Assembly: GCF_035083965.1 (NCBI RefSeq)
Contig: NC_089726.1
Location: 8,375,501-8,439,500 of the forward strand
DNA length: 64,000 nt
From: Branchiostoma lanceolatum
Taxonomy: Eukaryota > Chordata > Leptocardii > Amphioxiformes > Branchiostomatidae
Direction: 5' to 3'
Both the position numbers and the translations under genes were made by a program. This document shows, in pieces, positions 1-11,282 of the stretch. A model generated the notes under the pieces. It saw nothing but the letters and a program-made list of their open reading frames with translations, was not told the origin of the DNA and searched no databases. Within the stretch, counting starts at the first letter, position 1, and each line of letters starts with the position of its first letter.

Positions 1-744
1 AGCTTTTTAGATCATGCGTAACAGTAGCCGACGTTAGAAAATTATCATAAGTCTATGCAAGGACACTATATAATGTCCTTGGTCTATGCGAGGACTACGC
101 CGCACGTGTGAATTTTATCCTGATATTCTTGCTCTTGATCGGGTACTGGGCAACACCCCTTTGTTGGAGTAAGGCTGTAGCCTGTCATAATGAGGATTTT
201 TCTCCACTATTGGCAGACTATAGTAAGAATATTAACATTTGATTATAGTCACAAAACAACAAATTTAAACACGAAAACAAACAATGCCAGGATAACGAAT
301 TTGGTTCACAAAGCCAGCTCTATACCATTTGGGTCAACCAGACCATATAGAATTGATGAAATGTTAGGAAGACAAAGGAAGACAACGTTGAAAAAGGAGA
401 AATTTGACAAAAACTTATGGAAAATGTTCGGAATGACATATTACTGTAAAACACTGCACACATGAGACAAATTATTGCATATCTTTGCAACAATAACAAA
501 CAGATGTTTGGATAAACCTGTCTAGCAAACAAACATTCCAACCTGACTTTTCGTGATTTTGATCTTTTCCATCTATACAGACATTAACTATGCTACACAT
601 TATTTAGTCATATTATAACTCATGTGATAGTTATAAAACCTATTCAAATTCCTTTTCTGCTTCTGACCGTTACTGAAGCTGTATAAAGTAACTATAAGCT
701 CCAAATTTTCTAAACAATCATGCTAAATTAAAGATAATTGTCCC
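1..744. other. AT-rich DNA without a recognisable gene
   Basis: Only short open frames lacking family resemblance are present, and no splice-site-flanked coding segment could be recognised. The right edge runs into diverged units of the adjacent 180-bp satellite. Confidence 0.5.
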
Positions 745-3255
745 AAAGAGCCACATACTCCCAGGTAAGATGATTGTCTGTATCTGGAAAACTGCCACGA
801 GGGGCTGAAATTGAAAATGCTGTCTCTTTTCAAGGAGAAAGACTTTCGGAATTAAAATTTGCGTACTGTTATATGTGATAACTATCTTAACACCAGAGTG
901 CTTAATTCAGCCAAAGAGAAACGCACCCAAGCATCATTATAGAAAACTGCCACGAGAGGCTGAAGTGGAAAATGGTGTCTCTTTTGAAGGAGAAAGGCTT
1001 TTGAAATGGAACTTTGTGGCTCTCTGATCTACACAGTGAATGGAATTTTTTGGCTCTTTCATCTACACAGTACCCGTACTGTCATATCTGATAACTATCT
1101 TAAAACCAGAGTGCTTAATTAAGCCAAAGAGACACGCCCCCAAGCATCATTAAGGAAAACTGTCACGAGGGGCTGAAATGGAAAATGGTGTCTCTTTTGA
1201 AGGAGAAAGGCTTTTGGAATGGAATTTTTTGGCTCTTTCATCTACACAGTACCCGTACTGTCATATCTGATAACTATCTTAGAGCCAGTGTGCTTAATTA
1301 AGCCAAAGAGACACGCCCCCAAAGCATCATTAAGGATTACTGTCACGAGGGGCTGAAATGGAAAATGGTGTCTCTTTTGAAGGAGAAAGGCTTTTGGAAT
1401 GGAATTTTTTGGCTCTCTCATCTACACAGTACCCGTACTGTCATATCTGATAACTATCTTAGAACCAGAGTGCTTAATTAAGCCAAAGAGACACGCCCCC
1501 AAAGCATCATTAAGGAAAACTGTCACGAGGGGCTGAAATGGAAAATGGTGTCTCTTTTGAAGGAGAAAGGCTTTTGGAATGGAATTTTTTGGCTCTTTCA
1601 TCTACACAGTACCCGTACTGTCATATCTGATAACTATCTTAGAACCAGTGTGCTTAATTAAGCCAAAGAGACACGCCCCCAAAGCATCATTAAGGAAAAC
1701 TGTCACGAGGGGCTGAAATGGAAAATGGTGTCTCTTTTGAAGGAGAAAGGCTTTTGGAATGGAATTTTTTGGCTCTTTCATCTACACAGTACCCGTACTG
1801 TCATATCTGATAACTATCTTAACACCAGTGTGCTTAATTAAGCCAAAGAGACACGCCCCCAAAGCATCATTAAGGAAAACTGTCACGAGGGGCTGAAATG
1901 GAAAATGGTGTCTCTTTTGAGGGAGAAAGGCTTTTGGAATGGAATTTTTTGGCTCTTTCATCTACACAGTACCCGTACTGTCATATCTGATAACTATCTT
2001 AGAACCAGTGTGCTTAATTAAGCCAAAGAGACACGCCCCCAAAGCATCATTAAGGAAAACTGTCACGAGGGGCTGAAATGGAAAATGGTGTCTCTTTTGA
2101 GGGAGAAAGGCTTTTGGAATGGAATTTTTTGGCTCTTTCATCTACACAGTACCCGTACTGTCATATCTGATAACTATCTTAGAACCAGAGTGCTTAATTA
2201 AGCCAAAGAGACACGCCCCCAAGCATCATTAAGGAAAACTGCCACGAGAGGCTGAAATTGAAAATGGTGTCTCTTTTCAAGGAGAAAGACTTTGGGAATG
2301 GAGCTTTTTGGCTCTCTGATCTAGACAGTACTCATACTGTCATATCTGAAAACTATTTTAACACCAGTGTGCTTAATTAAGCCAAAGAGACACGCCCCCA
2401 AAGCATCATTAGAGAAAACTGCCACGAGAGGCTGAAAATGAAAATGGTGTCTCTTTTGAAGGAGAAAGGCTTTTGGAATGAAACGTTTTGGCTCTGTCAT
2501 CTACACAGTACGTGCCCGTACTGTCATATCTGATAACTATCTTAACATCAGTGTGCTTAATTAAGCCCAAGAGACACGTCTCCAAGCATCATTATAGAAA
2601 ACTGTCACGAGAGGCTGAATTTGAAAATGGTGGCTCTTTTGAAGGAGAAAGGCTTTCGGAATGGAATTTTTTAGCTCTGACATCTACACAGTAACCGTAC
2701 TGTTATATGTGATAACTATCTTAACACCAGTGTGCTTAATTATCCCAAAGAGACACGCCCCCAAGCATCATTATGGAAAAGTGCCACGAGAGGCTGAATT
2801 TGAAAATGGTGGCTCTTTTCAAGGAGAAAGGCTTTTGGAATAGAATTTTCTTTCTTTTTCATTTACACAGTACCTGTACTATTATATATGATAACTATCT
2901 TAGCACAAATGTGCTTAATCATCCCAAAGAGCTCACCCCCAATTTGGCCCCAAAGCATCATTATAGAAAACTGTCACGAGAGGCTGAAATTGAAAATGGT
3001 GTCTCTTTTCACAGAAAAAGGCTTTTGGAATGATTTTTTTTTGCTCTTTCATATACACAGTACCTGTAATGTTATATCTGATAATTATCTTAACACATGT
3101 GTGCTTAATCTTCCCTAAAGAGCCACGCTCCAAAGCATCATTAAGGAAAAGTGCCACGAGAGGCTGAATTTGAAAATGGTGGCTCTTTTCAAGAAGAAAT
3201 ACTTTGGGAACAGAATTTTTTGCCCTCTCAATCACACAGTACACATACTGAGAAC
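745..3255. repeat. 180-bp tandem satellite array, about 14 units
   Basis: The segment GGCTGAAATGGAAAATGGTG and its variants recurs near 800, 960, 1172, 1352, 1532, 1712, 1892, 2072, 2251, 2431, 2613, 2793, 2982 and 3161. The spacing is exactly 180 in the centre. Each unit also carries CTACACAGTACCCGTACTGT, a run TGCTTAATTAAGCC that is nearly self-complementary, and CACGCCCCCAAAGCATCATT. Units between about 1140 and 2220 differ by only a few bases, while units at both edges are clearly diverged. Short frames run through the units but shift between them, so no protein is called. Confidence 0.95.
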
Positions 3256-3540
3256 CATCTTAACCCTCATAACTTCGGAGTATAACTCCTAACTTAAAAA
3301 ATGGGACAGTCTCGCTAAAAACATTTCAGAAGTTGTAAGAAATATACACAGACCCGTGGAAGGAATTTTTCTTCGACGAAAAATATTGATACGGCACACA
3401 TTGATATCTGCCTGAGACCTCATACGGTCGGATGAGGCAGGCCGTCGTGTTTGTTGTTTAGCTTTTGTGATAATCTGACGGAATAAGGCATGCATGTCCC
3501 AGTTACCAGTGTGACTTGATATTTAGTTCTTCATACTATA

Positions 3541-3543
3541 TAT

Positions 3544-3578
<35 letters not shown>
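3541..3578. repeat. AT dinucleotide microsatellite
   Basis: An uninterrupted run of alternating T and A lies in this interval. It separates the satellite flank from the possible terminal exon at 3640. Confidence 0.8.
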
Positions 3579-3580
<2 letters not shown>

Positions 3581-3639
3581 TATTTGAGATTTTTCATGTG
3601 AATTTATGTTAATCATATGGTCTTTTTTTCTTATTTAGG

Positions 3640-3802
3640 AACTGGCTCATTACCAGGACTCCAAACTCACACCAAGAAGTCCAACATGCAGACACTGACA
3701 GCCTTGTCAGTGTATGACAGCAGTGGATGTAGATGGGAATGGGGAGAGGACACACACAAGCTCCACAATATATACAGTATAACACTTAAGTTAATGATGT
3801 GA
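3640..3802 (+). CDS. possible terminal exon of an unidentified gene
   Basis: A pyrimidine-rich tract ending in TTATTTAG is followed by an open frame that stops at TGA 3800-3802. In that frame the peptide starts TGSLPGLQTHTKKSNMQTL and is not recognised. The roughly 900 bases that follow are AT-rich and free of obvious repeats, as a 3' UTR would be. No upstream exon was found in the window; if real, the rest of the gene lies left of the satellite or outside the window. This is a weak call based on one acceptor-like site. Confidence 0.2.
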
Positions 3803-4744
3803 TGTACCATAGGTGTTCAATGTTTTGTAGCCCATATAATTTTACTTTCGTGTAATTCAATGTCAGTTTTATTGGGGGGGGGGGGGGTCATTTTTTGTAT
3901 CTGGCTGTCAGACTAAGGGCCACAAAGGTCTTCATAGCTTTAGTAGAATGTGTAGCAAATTCGAATGTCTGTTTCTGTCTATTTGCACTATACAGCAGGA
4001 AATATTACCCTGTTATCATAATCATGCTGATGCATTTTAGAATATGTCCGAAACACATTGTACTTAAATAACTCTAATTTTAACTGCCCTATTCCGGCCA
4101 CATATACAAGAAGTATTTTAAGCCCTGATATGTACATGTTGTACATGATAAAACATTGTTTGGAAAAACATGCAGAGTAGTCACATGGCAATGGTCATCT
4201 TGTCAAAGTGTAAAGCAGTGCTGGCCCCATTAAATGTTGGCCTACATATTTCAAACTTTAACATATGTCATCATGGGTCAGTTTTCCTTGTAATGTTACT
4301 GTTTCTTTACATAGTTTTCAAGCTTTTTATCATACTAGCACATATTGATTCCATAGATGCCATGATGTTAGCAGTGAAAACATAGTCAGGATTTTTCACA
4401 GAAATATGATACAACATGTATTTATGTTCAAACCATTCTCCTACATGTATATATAATTTCCCAATTGCTGCATTTGTTCGTGTATAAAGATAGAGACTGG
4501 TGATATTTAGATTGCATTAGATTGTTTGTCAGCATTGTTAGATTTAAGTGTCATTCATTATAAATGATGCTTGTAAGTATTGTAAGTATTTATCTTGTGT
4601 AGTGTATGTGTGTGTTGATGCAGGATGGTTGATAGGTGTCTGATCATGAAATGAAATTTCATAGTCGATAAATCTAACGTTTATGTGTATACCCTTTAGA
4701 AATTATAACTAACAATGCTGCTATATTTATGAAATATATATTGC

Positions 4745-5060
4745 TATCAAAAACACGAGATGTCTTTTGACTTTTTTCCTTGATGACTGACGAGTTTCCT
4801 TTTTACTTAAGAAAAAAACAAGAAGGGCAAACGATAAAAAATTGCACAAACAGATCGAAAACAATAGGAATAAATAATCTCCTTTATCTGTATGTTTTTT
4901 CATAACTCCGTTTGAGTACAAAACATCGAAAAGTGCAACAATACATTCTAAGAATTAAATAAGTTGGTACACCATTCCATCATCTCAAACATTTCGTTTG
5001 TCGTCAGTGAATAAAAGAAGGCCAGTGACCTCATACAAAGCTTTACGTCCCCCATCGCTT
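4745..5060. repeat. local segmental duplication, copy 1
   Basis: This block and 5455-5745 share long stretches in the same order: the GAGTTTCCTTT, GAAGGGCAAACGAT, ACAAACAGATCGAAAAC, AAATAATCTCC, AGTTGGTACACCATT, GGCCAGTGACC and TTACGTCCCCCAT segments. The period is about 690 bases. Copy 1 is interrupted at its right edge by the MITE at 5064-5282. No coding frame is conserved between the copies. Confidence 0.8.
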
Positions 5061-5063
5061 TAA

Positions 5064-5282
5064 CCCGATCCAGACTGGGCTTTTTTGGTCATAAACCTGT
5101 TGCCATGGCAACATGAAAAATTATAAACTTAAACCATTATTATAAAATTGTTCCCAAGAAAACTTTAGGAAAAGCCACAAAGTTTGGGAGTCCTAGCATA
5201 CATCGTTTGGCAGTAATACGATGTCAAAGGTGGCACGGGCACTTTTAGCCATCCACCCCCCCCCCCCCCGGTCTGGATAGGG
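5064..5282. mobile_element. 219-bp piggyBac-like MITE with TTAA target duplication
   Basis: The element begins CCCGATCCAGACTGGG and ends with the inverted counterpart of CCCTATCCAGACCGGG. It is flanked by TTAA at 5060-5063 and 5283-5286. The paralogous segment near 5740 reads straight from the same left flank to the same right flank (GCTGTAATGGAACATTCC) without the insert, so it acts as an empty site. TTAA duplication and CCC-starting termini are typical of the piggyBac superfamily. The element is too short to encode a transposase and must be non-autonomous. Confidence 0.8.
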
Positions 5283-5454
5283 TTAATGAAACATTCCTAT
5301 CCTATCCCTACTCGACGACGAGTACATAAATCAAATAAGAGATACCTCACCCTTGTGATTTTTTCGTGTATAGCTTATGAAAACAGTCCTCTTTAGCATA
5401 TCGTCCGATTAGCAACCAAATAGATTTAAAAAAAACATATTGTTTCTGTGATAC

Positions 5455-5745
5455 GGCCTTTTCGAAAACACGGGACTGGTGAGTTTCCTTTCCGTGACGT
5501 AAAAAAAGAAGGGCAAACGATGAAGAATTGTACAAACAGATCGAAAACTATAATAAATTTATACGTCAGAATAAAGAGTAAATAATCTCCGTATATGTAT
5601 TTTCATAACTCCGCTTTGAGTACAAACATTGAAACGTGAAAGAATACATTCGAACAATTGACTAAGTTGGTACACCATTTGAATAAAAGAATTCATAAGG
5701 CCAGTGACCCCATACAAAGTGTTACGTCCCCCATTGCTGTAATGG
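5455..5745. repeat. local segmental duplication, copy 2
   Basis: Partner of 4745-5060. It lacks the 219-bp insertion at its right edge and so preserves the pre-insertion site. Confidence 0.8.
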
Positions 5746-5760
5746 AACATTCCTATTTCC

Positions 5761-5812
5761 GGTGTCACGAGCGACGGTGTCACGAGAGACGGTGTCACGA
5801 GAGACGGTGGCT
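5761..5812. repeat. 16-bp tandem repeat, three units
   Basis: The unit CGGTGTCACGAGAGA recurs three times in a row with one or two differences, directly after copy 2 of the local duplication. Confidence 0.8.
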
Positions 5813-5916
5813 CTTCGGCTCGAGCCTCCCCCTACTCCAAAGTTGTGTCGCGGTTTTGTTACTCCGGGAAGGAGGAATACCTTCTTCTGGGAGTATTGGG
5901 AATGCATTTGTTTGCG

Positions 5917-6294
5917 CGTTCGCAGCTATAACTCACGATCCCGTTGTCGCATTGGTGTGTAACTTGGCATATCGTTTGCCTGGTTCGGCGTGGTGATGCA
6001 CAATGTCTTTGTTACGCCGTAACTACTTTTATCGTCAATGCAATATCGAAATTGCACCCCTATAATTAATGGTAAGGGCCACTGCCTTGGCATAGCGACC
6101 ATGTTATAACCCGTTACGCTTGACTGCAATACTTCAGGCAGATACGGGGTACGAAAATTTCCTACTTGCTATGATCGTATAGCCACTGTTACATTGTAAA
6201 ATAGACAACGTGCATCACCACACGCAACCTAGCTAGTGATATACCAAGTTACATACCAATGCGGCAACGGGAATTGTGAGTTTTCGCTGCGAAC
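5917..6294. mobile_element. MITE with ~95-bp terminal inverted repeats
   Basis: The left arm begins CGTTCGCAGCTATAACTCAC, contains GTCGCATTGGTGTGTAACTT and continues to GTGGTGATGCAC. The complement of 6190-6294 repeats these blocks in order. The centre is unrelated and non-coding. The superfamily was not assigned because no clear target-site duplication was read. Confidence 0.7.
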
Positions 6295-6977
6295 ATGTGC
6301 CGAGTGAGCTTCAGTCTGTGTATTAAGTATGCCGTGTACAATCGCAGGTCGCATACTAGTTTGGCGCACGAGACGACCGTCGCACTTTTACGCACAGTGT
6401 GAAAATGGGATATCTCTGGACCTTCAAACTTCTCACACTTGTAGTTTGTAATACGGAGGCTGAGACAATATAAAACGTTTACACAGGGGATGAAAGATTG
6501 TTAAGATATCTCTCTCAGAATAGTGCGCGCAGGCCGCGGCCAGCTCAGACTGTGTCACTTCCGGGTGTTTTCAAAGATCCGGTGACCTTTGACCTTCGAG
6601 AAATGTTACGATAATACAAATAGACCGATAGCTATAGATCAGGCATGCCTGCAATAAATTGTGGAAAGAGGATTTGCTACATATTTGTGATTTCTGAAAC
6701 ATTTTAGTTGTAAGGCTGAATGGTTCGTTGATCTTCAAAAGAAGCCATCTAGATCTAAATTTGTGACTTTTCCCGGAATTTCTAGATCCTATCTGTTCCA
6801 TGTTGTAAAAACGTACTTTTCAGCAGGTTGAACCCTCCTGTATTGAAAGAAAAAGATAAATAAACACATTTTCTTTACTTGCTATAAAACACTACTTGGA
6901 CTGTACAGAGATGCAATTTTGTGTGGGTCAATATTTTTACTTCTTTAATTACCGCTTATCAAAAATGCACTTTTCAC

Positions 6978-7145
6978 ATAGTCTCTACCAGACTAACTAC
7001 GCCAGGGTTTCACTTGCAGGCTCCGTCCTAAACGGGCGAAATATGATCGTCACTGAGGACTGACTCTACTGGCTAATTATTCCTTTTTCTGGTAAATTGT
7101 ACGATTCATACGCCCGTAAGAGGGCCTGGTGGAGGCTACTTTTCA
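6978..7145. mobile_element. possible short inverted-repeat element
   Basis: The left end TAGTCTCTACCAGACTAACT and the right end CTGGTGGAGGCTACT are imperfect inverted copies. A CGGGCG core lies inside each arm. Arms are short and diverged, so the call is tentative. The sequence 3' of it (CCTGAGTGTCATCCTGTTT) recurs at 37278, which suggests a second repeat family here. Confidence 0.35.
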
Positions 7146-8505
7146 CACCTGGCACCACATACAATCCACGATTCCGTTGCTGAATGGGTATGTTAAGTTA
7201 GCCTGAGTGTCATCCTGTTTCAGTTCCAGGCTCTAGAAATAAATTGTCTGTGATTCCACACCTTACATCAAGATCCATTTGCTTACAGCTGAGCAGGTCA
7301 CTAGCAAAGGAAATCACTGGAACAAACACCTCACCCAAAATTTACAGACTATAAATACTTCACGGAGAATTGTGTCCTACGGACTCTTGTTCAATTTGCT
7401 GTTGGAAAATCGATGCAAAGACCCCATCTTTGGAATTATAGCAGCACGACTATACGAGTATTAGCATACATAGGAAACAGGAATAGTACGTACAGGATGA
7501 AGAAAACACACTGGAAGCCGGAGCATGCGGCGTTTTCCGGTAGTCACAGTTTATTTCCTTGGCTGTTTAGGACTGTCTTGGCCAGCTGAATTTTGCCACC
7601 GGAGGATCATATCAATTTTCTAGCATCGACCCTACATCGAACTGGCCTTGATCAGATGTCATGTGGACTCTTGTGATGGTAACTTTATACCAGCCCTGCT
7701 TCTGTGACCCACGAATGGATCTAATCTATCGTCACTTGATTAACTAAAGTTTCATATTTGGTACTACGATGACTGTAGCGTTTATAATGTCTGTATCGGA
7801 ATAAACTACAGTCTATTCGTGATTATTACTTATAAGTTCATATTTGGTTAGCTTACCATGTTAGCAATTTTCATGGGTAAATCCTGGTATTAGTGGCATA
7901 AAAATAAACTCTTTGGTCGAGAACATACGAATGAACATGAAACGAAAGTTAAGGGACAAACATGATATGGTAGCCGGTTTCATCAAAGGTTTTATTTTCT
8001 GTGTCCATTCGGAAACTTGGTCGGTACTCACGTACCTGAAAACACAAATAAATATAAAAGTAAAACAGCGTATGAGAGGTAAATAGCAACAAGTGACAAC
8101 ATAGCTACCGATTTCCTGCGTTTTGAAAGGCAAATCATCGGGTCGTGTTAGCACAACCACCGATGATAGTACATCAAAGGCGCAAAACCACTGACAACCG
8201 CTCTCAACTGGATGATTTGCCTCTCAAATTGCGAGAAATTGCGTTTTTGAAGGCTTGAAAATCCAAAAATTCCCGGGAAAGCATGCCCTCCGGAGCCGCC
8301 CTAGATTGCCTTCGGGTTGGCGGAAACGCTGAGGCAAGGTAAGTCTTATAATGCACTGATGCCAAAATGAAAAGTCGACTCTATGTATTTTGGGAGAGAC
8401 GCGAATGATATGTTGCGTGTGCGTCAGGACAACCCCGAATACGTCCGCTGTCCCAGTCAAACATCACTACCGCTAACTTTTATTCAGTAACATGTTCATG
8501 TGGAA
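7146..8505. other. stretch without a recognised gene
   Basis: No splice-flanked coding block with family resemblance was found on either strand. Between 8107 and 8260 the segment GATTTGCCT followed by an A/C-rich GCGTTTTGAA-type block occurs in both orientations, which suggests an old inverted-repeat element. Confidence 0.4.
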
Positions 8506-8515
8506 AGTCTTGAAA

Positions 8516-8648
8516 AATGGGGGGGAGGGCCATCGAAAAATTTTTAGAGCCGGGGGGAGGGCCATTGAAAAAAAAAAATGGGCGGGGGGGAGGGCCATTG
8601 AAAAAAAATTTGAGCCGGGGGGAGGGCCATCAAAAATTTTTTTTACCG
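8516..8648. repeat. G-rich/A-rich minisatellite, four units of ~35-40 bp
   Basis: The block GGGGGAGGGCCAT followed by an A-rich run occurs four times. The alternation of G-runs and A-runs is low-complexity and yields a glycine-rich open frame that is not a credible protein. Confidence 0.75.
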
Positions 8649-9108
8649 GACCCACTTTGCACCACCCCTCCCCCCCAATAAATATCGATCAGTCCCTTAT
8701 CACAACTCCACCCAGGTGTGAAAATGGATACCTGACTTCAGTTCTGAATCAGGATAGATACTGGGCAATGGGCCTTAGTTGGGGAGAAAAAGGTGGTGGA
8801 AGGAAAGGGATGGGCTCCTCTTTCCAATAACCTGCCCTAGACACTGGATAATGACCCACTGCTTCTACGGCCTCAAAAAGGCCACCTTTGCCTTTAAAGA
8901 TATGACACTTAAGGCTCTTCTCTTTGGAAAATTAGTCTCCTAGTAGATGTTGGAACGAAAGACTAACACTTTCTGACTGTTGGGCTTCTCTGACAAGGTG
9001 AGTAGCTGTCTGAGAACCCTCGCAGTTAGAAAACGTTTTGACTTTCCAACCCAACATCTGCTTGGAACCCAGTCTGACAAAAACACCTTCCACCTATCTG
9101 TTCCTATT

Positions 9109-9296
9109 CTCCAAGCAGAGGTTTCGGTAGGGGGTTGTGCTAGTAGTGCCTGTATTTGTTTCGTATGACTCCAAGCAGAGATTTCGGTTCGGGGGCTAGT
9201 AGTGGCCGCGACTTTTTTCGTCTGCCTCCTTCGAAAAAAATAGCGGCCACTATTGGCCCCCCGACTGAAAGAAATCACGGCCTCGACTAGCCGACT
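9109..9296. mobile_element. MITE with CTCCAAGCAGAGG-type ends
   Basis: The left end CTCCAAGCAGAGGTTTCGGT and the right end ACCTCTGCTTG are inverted copies. An inner inverted pair (GTGGCCGCGACTTTTTTCG / CGAAAAAAATAGCGGCCAC) forms a strong hairpin. A second CTCCAAGCAGAG end at about 9170 shows nesting or internal duplication. The same terminal motif recurs at 47125-47336 and 47401-47536. Confidence 0.6.
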
Positions 9297-10019
9297 GACT
9301 GATACCTCTGCTTGAAATATATGTTCCCATGTATTGAATATACTATCATGTAAGGACGACTTTTGTGCATTCGGTAATGTTCAACAGGTATTTCAACAAC
9401 TTGAAGATGATTGTGGACAACAGACGCAAAGATAGGCGAGTCCTCCACTGTAACTGTCACGAGCAAGGTTTCTGTATACATAGTGCAATGTCAGAATTCA
9501 AAGACCTTGAAATCATCTGTAACATACTAAGGACATTCTCCCAATCATATGTATATCTATATTAAAGGTCGTGGGAGGGCACTGTGTGGGACAGTGACTT
9601 AGAATTGATATTGATTGATCAGTGGTCATCTTCATGTATGATAAACATGAATATTCCATTTATTGGGACAAGTTCATGTTAAAATCTTACAATGTAGACT
9701 AATGTAGACTAATGTAGACTAAAGCACAAAAAACTATACAACTCCAGTGATTTTGTTTGCAAGTTATGGCTTTTGTTATGAAGAGGAAAGATGATGGGAG
9801 GCTATTGGATATGAGTCAATAAACATAAATGTAATGTTACAATTGATTTGATCCAGCTGCATTTGAAGGCCTAAAATCGAAGTTTTTTCTATATGAATAT
9901 AATTTGTGAAAACTAGTCTATGCTATTATCACTATGTTACAAAAGTGTATGTACAGTTTTCTGTGACGTTTCCCTTCATTTCATATGATGGCCGGTGTTA
10001 GTCTCCCCAGCCCCTGTTT

Positions 10020-11255
10020 TACGACCTTGTCCTCGTATGACCTGACATCTTGTGCTTCCGATTTCCTGATGAACCGATTAATAGCCATCCTTTCTGTGAC
10101 GTCGTAAAAGAAGTGGGTATTTATAGTCATAGATGGGACCAGATCTGTGATCCTCGGAGTGTGCTCTTTTCGTCCTTGGTTTTATATCCATACCTGTATG
10201 CATCTTCGGCTGCAGCACTTGTGAAGATTCTCCGAAAGTAGAAACGCCCAGTGTATATCATACTGAGTCAACATTCTAGGTATATCTTTCTCCCGTCGCC
10301 TTGCGTTTCGTAACGTTTTGTTTGCAAAGCCTGCCTTCTTATTTGTCCTCCCGAGGAATTCCTTCATATCACAAGTCTTCTCCCCTCCTTTCTTTGACTC
10401 CTTCTGATCTGTCCTTAACTGACCTGAGCTGAGGTCAGGGAGGCTTTGGGTGGATGCCAGCTTTTCTTCCCTTCCGGCTCGACAAGGCCTAAGAAAAAAA
10501 TTGTGTTTTCGGTTACGGCACTGAAAGAAAAGTAGGTCAGTAGGGATTCTGTGTGTGTGTGCCTTTATGAAAATGTGCAAGACGTCTTCGATTCTGTTTT
10601 GAATATTAATCAACAAGATGCCAGATCAAAAATTTGATGTACACATGTATCTCGCTAGCGGTAGACTACAAAATGCTTCTGCTAGTGCTAGGGTCGGTCG
10701 AGTAACCAGAAACAGAACATTTTTTTCCAAGGCCCAAGCCGTCAAGGTCAGAGGCTGGACATTCGATAGACTGATAACGGGCCGGAAATGGCGCCTGTGT
10801 GATAAAGCGTGTTGTAATCCATGATCATCCGGTCAGACAACTCCCTATCACTCCAGTAACGTTCAATATGGTGGCCGTTAAGGGCGATCAACAGGACGGA
10901 GAAATTCGGCCACTTTTAGAGGAAGACAGTGGGCAGAATTACGCCTCGATCAACGACGACCGCGTCCACACAACCGACGACAGACCGAAATGTCGTGTGT
11001 ACAAGCGACGCTGGTACATCGTGGGGTTATTCTCTATGTTGGCGTCGATGCAATGCACCATCGGCAACACCTGGGGACCGATCGCGGACTCGGCTGGGGT
11101 GGTGCTGGGCTGGACGGACAGTAACATCGCTCTAGTCAACAACTTTGGCTGTTTCTCCTACGTTCTGCTGGCCGTCCCGTTTTCATGGCTACTGGATGTA
11201 AAAGGTAAACTGCAGCGCATTTCCTAACTCAAATATTTTTCATGTATATATTTAT
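10020..11255 (+). repeat. tandem duplication unit A (promoter + exon 1a of SLC49A4)
   Basis: This unit aligns with 11283-12575 from the upstream block GACCTTGTCCTC...GATGACCTG, through GGGAC/GACGTCGTA, CAGATCTGT, GTGTGC, TATGCATCTTCGGCT and TCTCCCG, to the ATG, the whole first exon, and about 45 bases of intron 1. Putative promoter and 5' UTR are therefore duplicated together with the exon. Upstream blocks are much more diverged than the coding part. Confidence 0.85.
10868..11204 (+). CDS. SLC49A4: alternative first coding exon 1a of SLC49A4
   Basis: ATG 10868 opens 112 codons plus one base before the GT donor at 11205. It encodes a cytosolic head with an acidic dileucine signal (EIRPLL), then KRRWYIVGLFS opening TM1, the NTWGPI signature of the SLC49A4 group, and the start of TM2 (FSYVLLAVPFSWLLDVK). 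Phase 1 at its end matches exon 2 at 12994, the same acceptor exon 1b needs. Joined to the ten shared exons it gives a 503-residue protein. It differs from 1b mainly in the head and in the two membrane segments. Confidence 0.8.
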
Positions 11256-11282
11256 TTCATACTGACCCCTTTTAAAGGACAT

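Noticed and set aside
2488-3244. Several 60-100 codon frames in the satellite
   Set aside because: Frames change between units and are not kept in the homogeneous core, so no selection on a protein.
745-3255. CRISPR-like array
   Set aside because: Units are contiguous 180-bp repeats without unique spacers, in eukaryotic DNA.
7861-8160. Minus-strand frame with an acceptor-like TTTTCAG before a short peptide
   Set aside because: The peptide resembles no family and the adjacent sequence contains inverted repeats; not enough for an exon call.
8492-8830. 112-codon glycine-rich frame
   Set aside because: Produced by the G-rich/A-rich minisatellite; no start context or homology.
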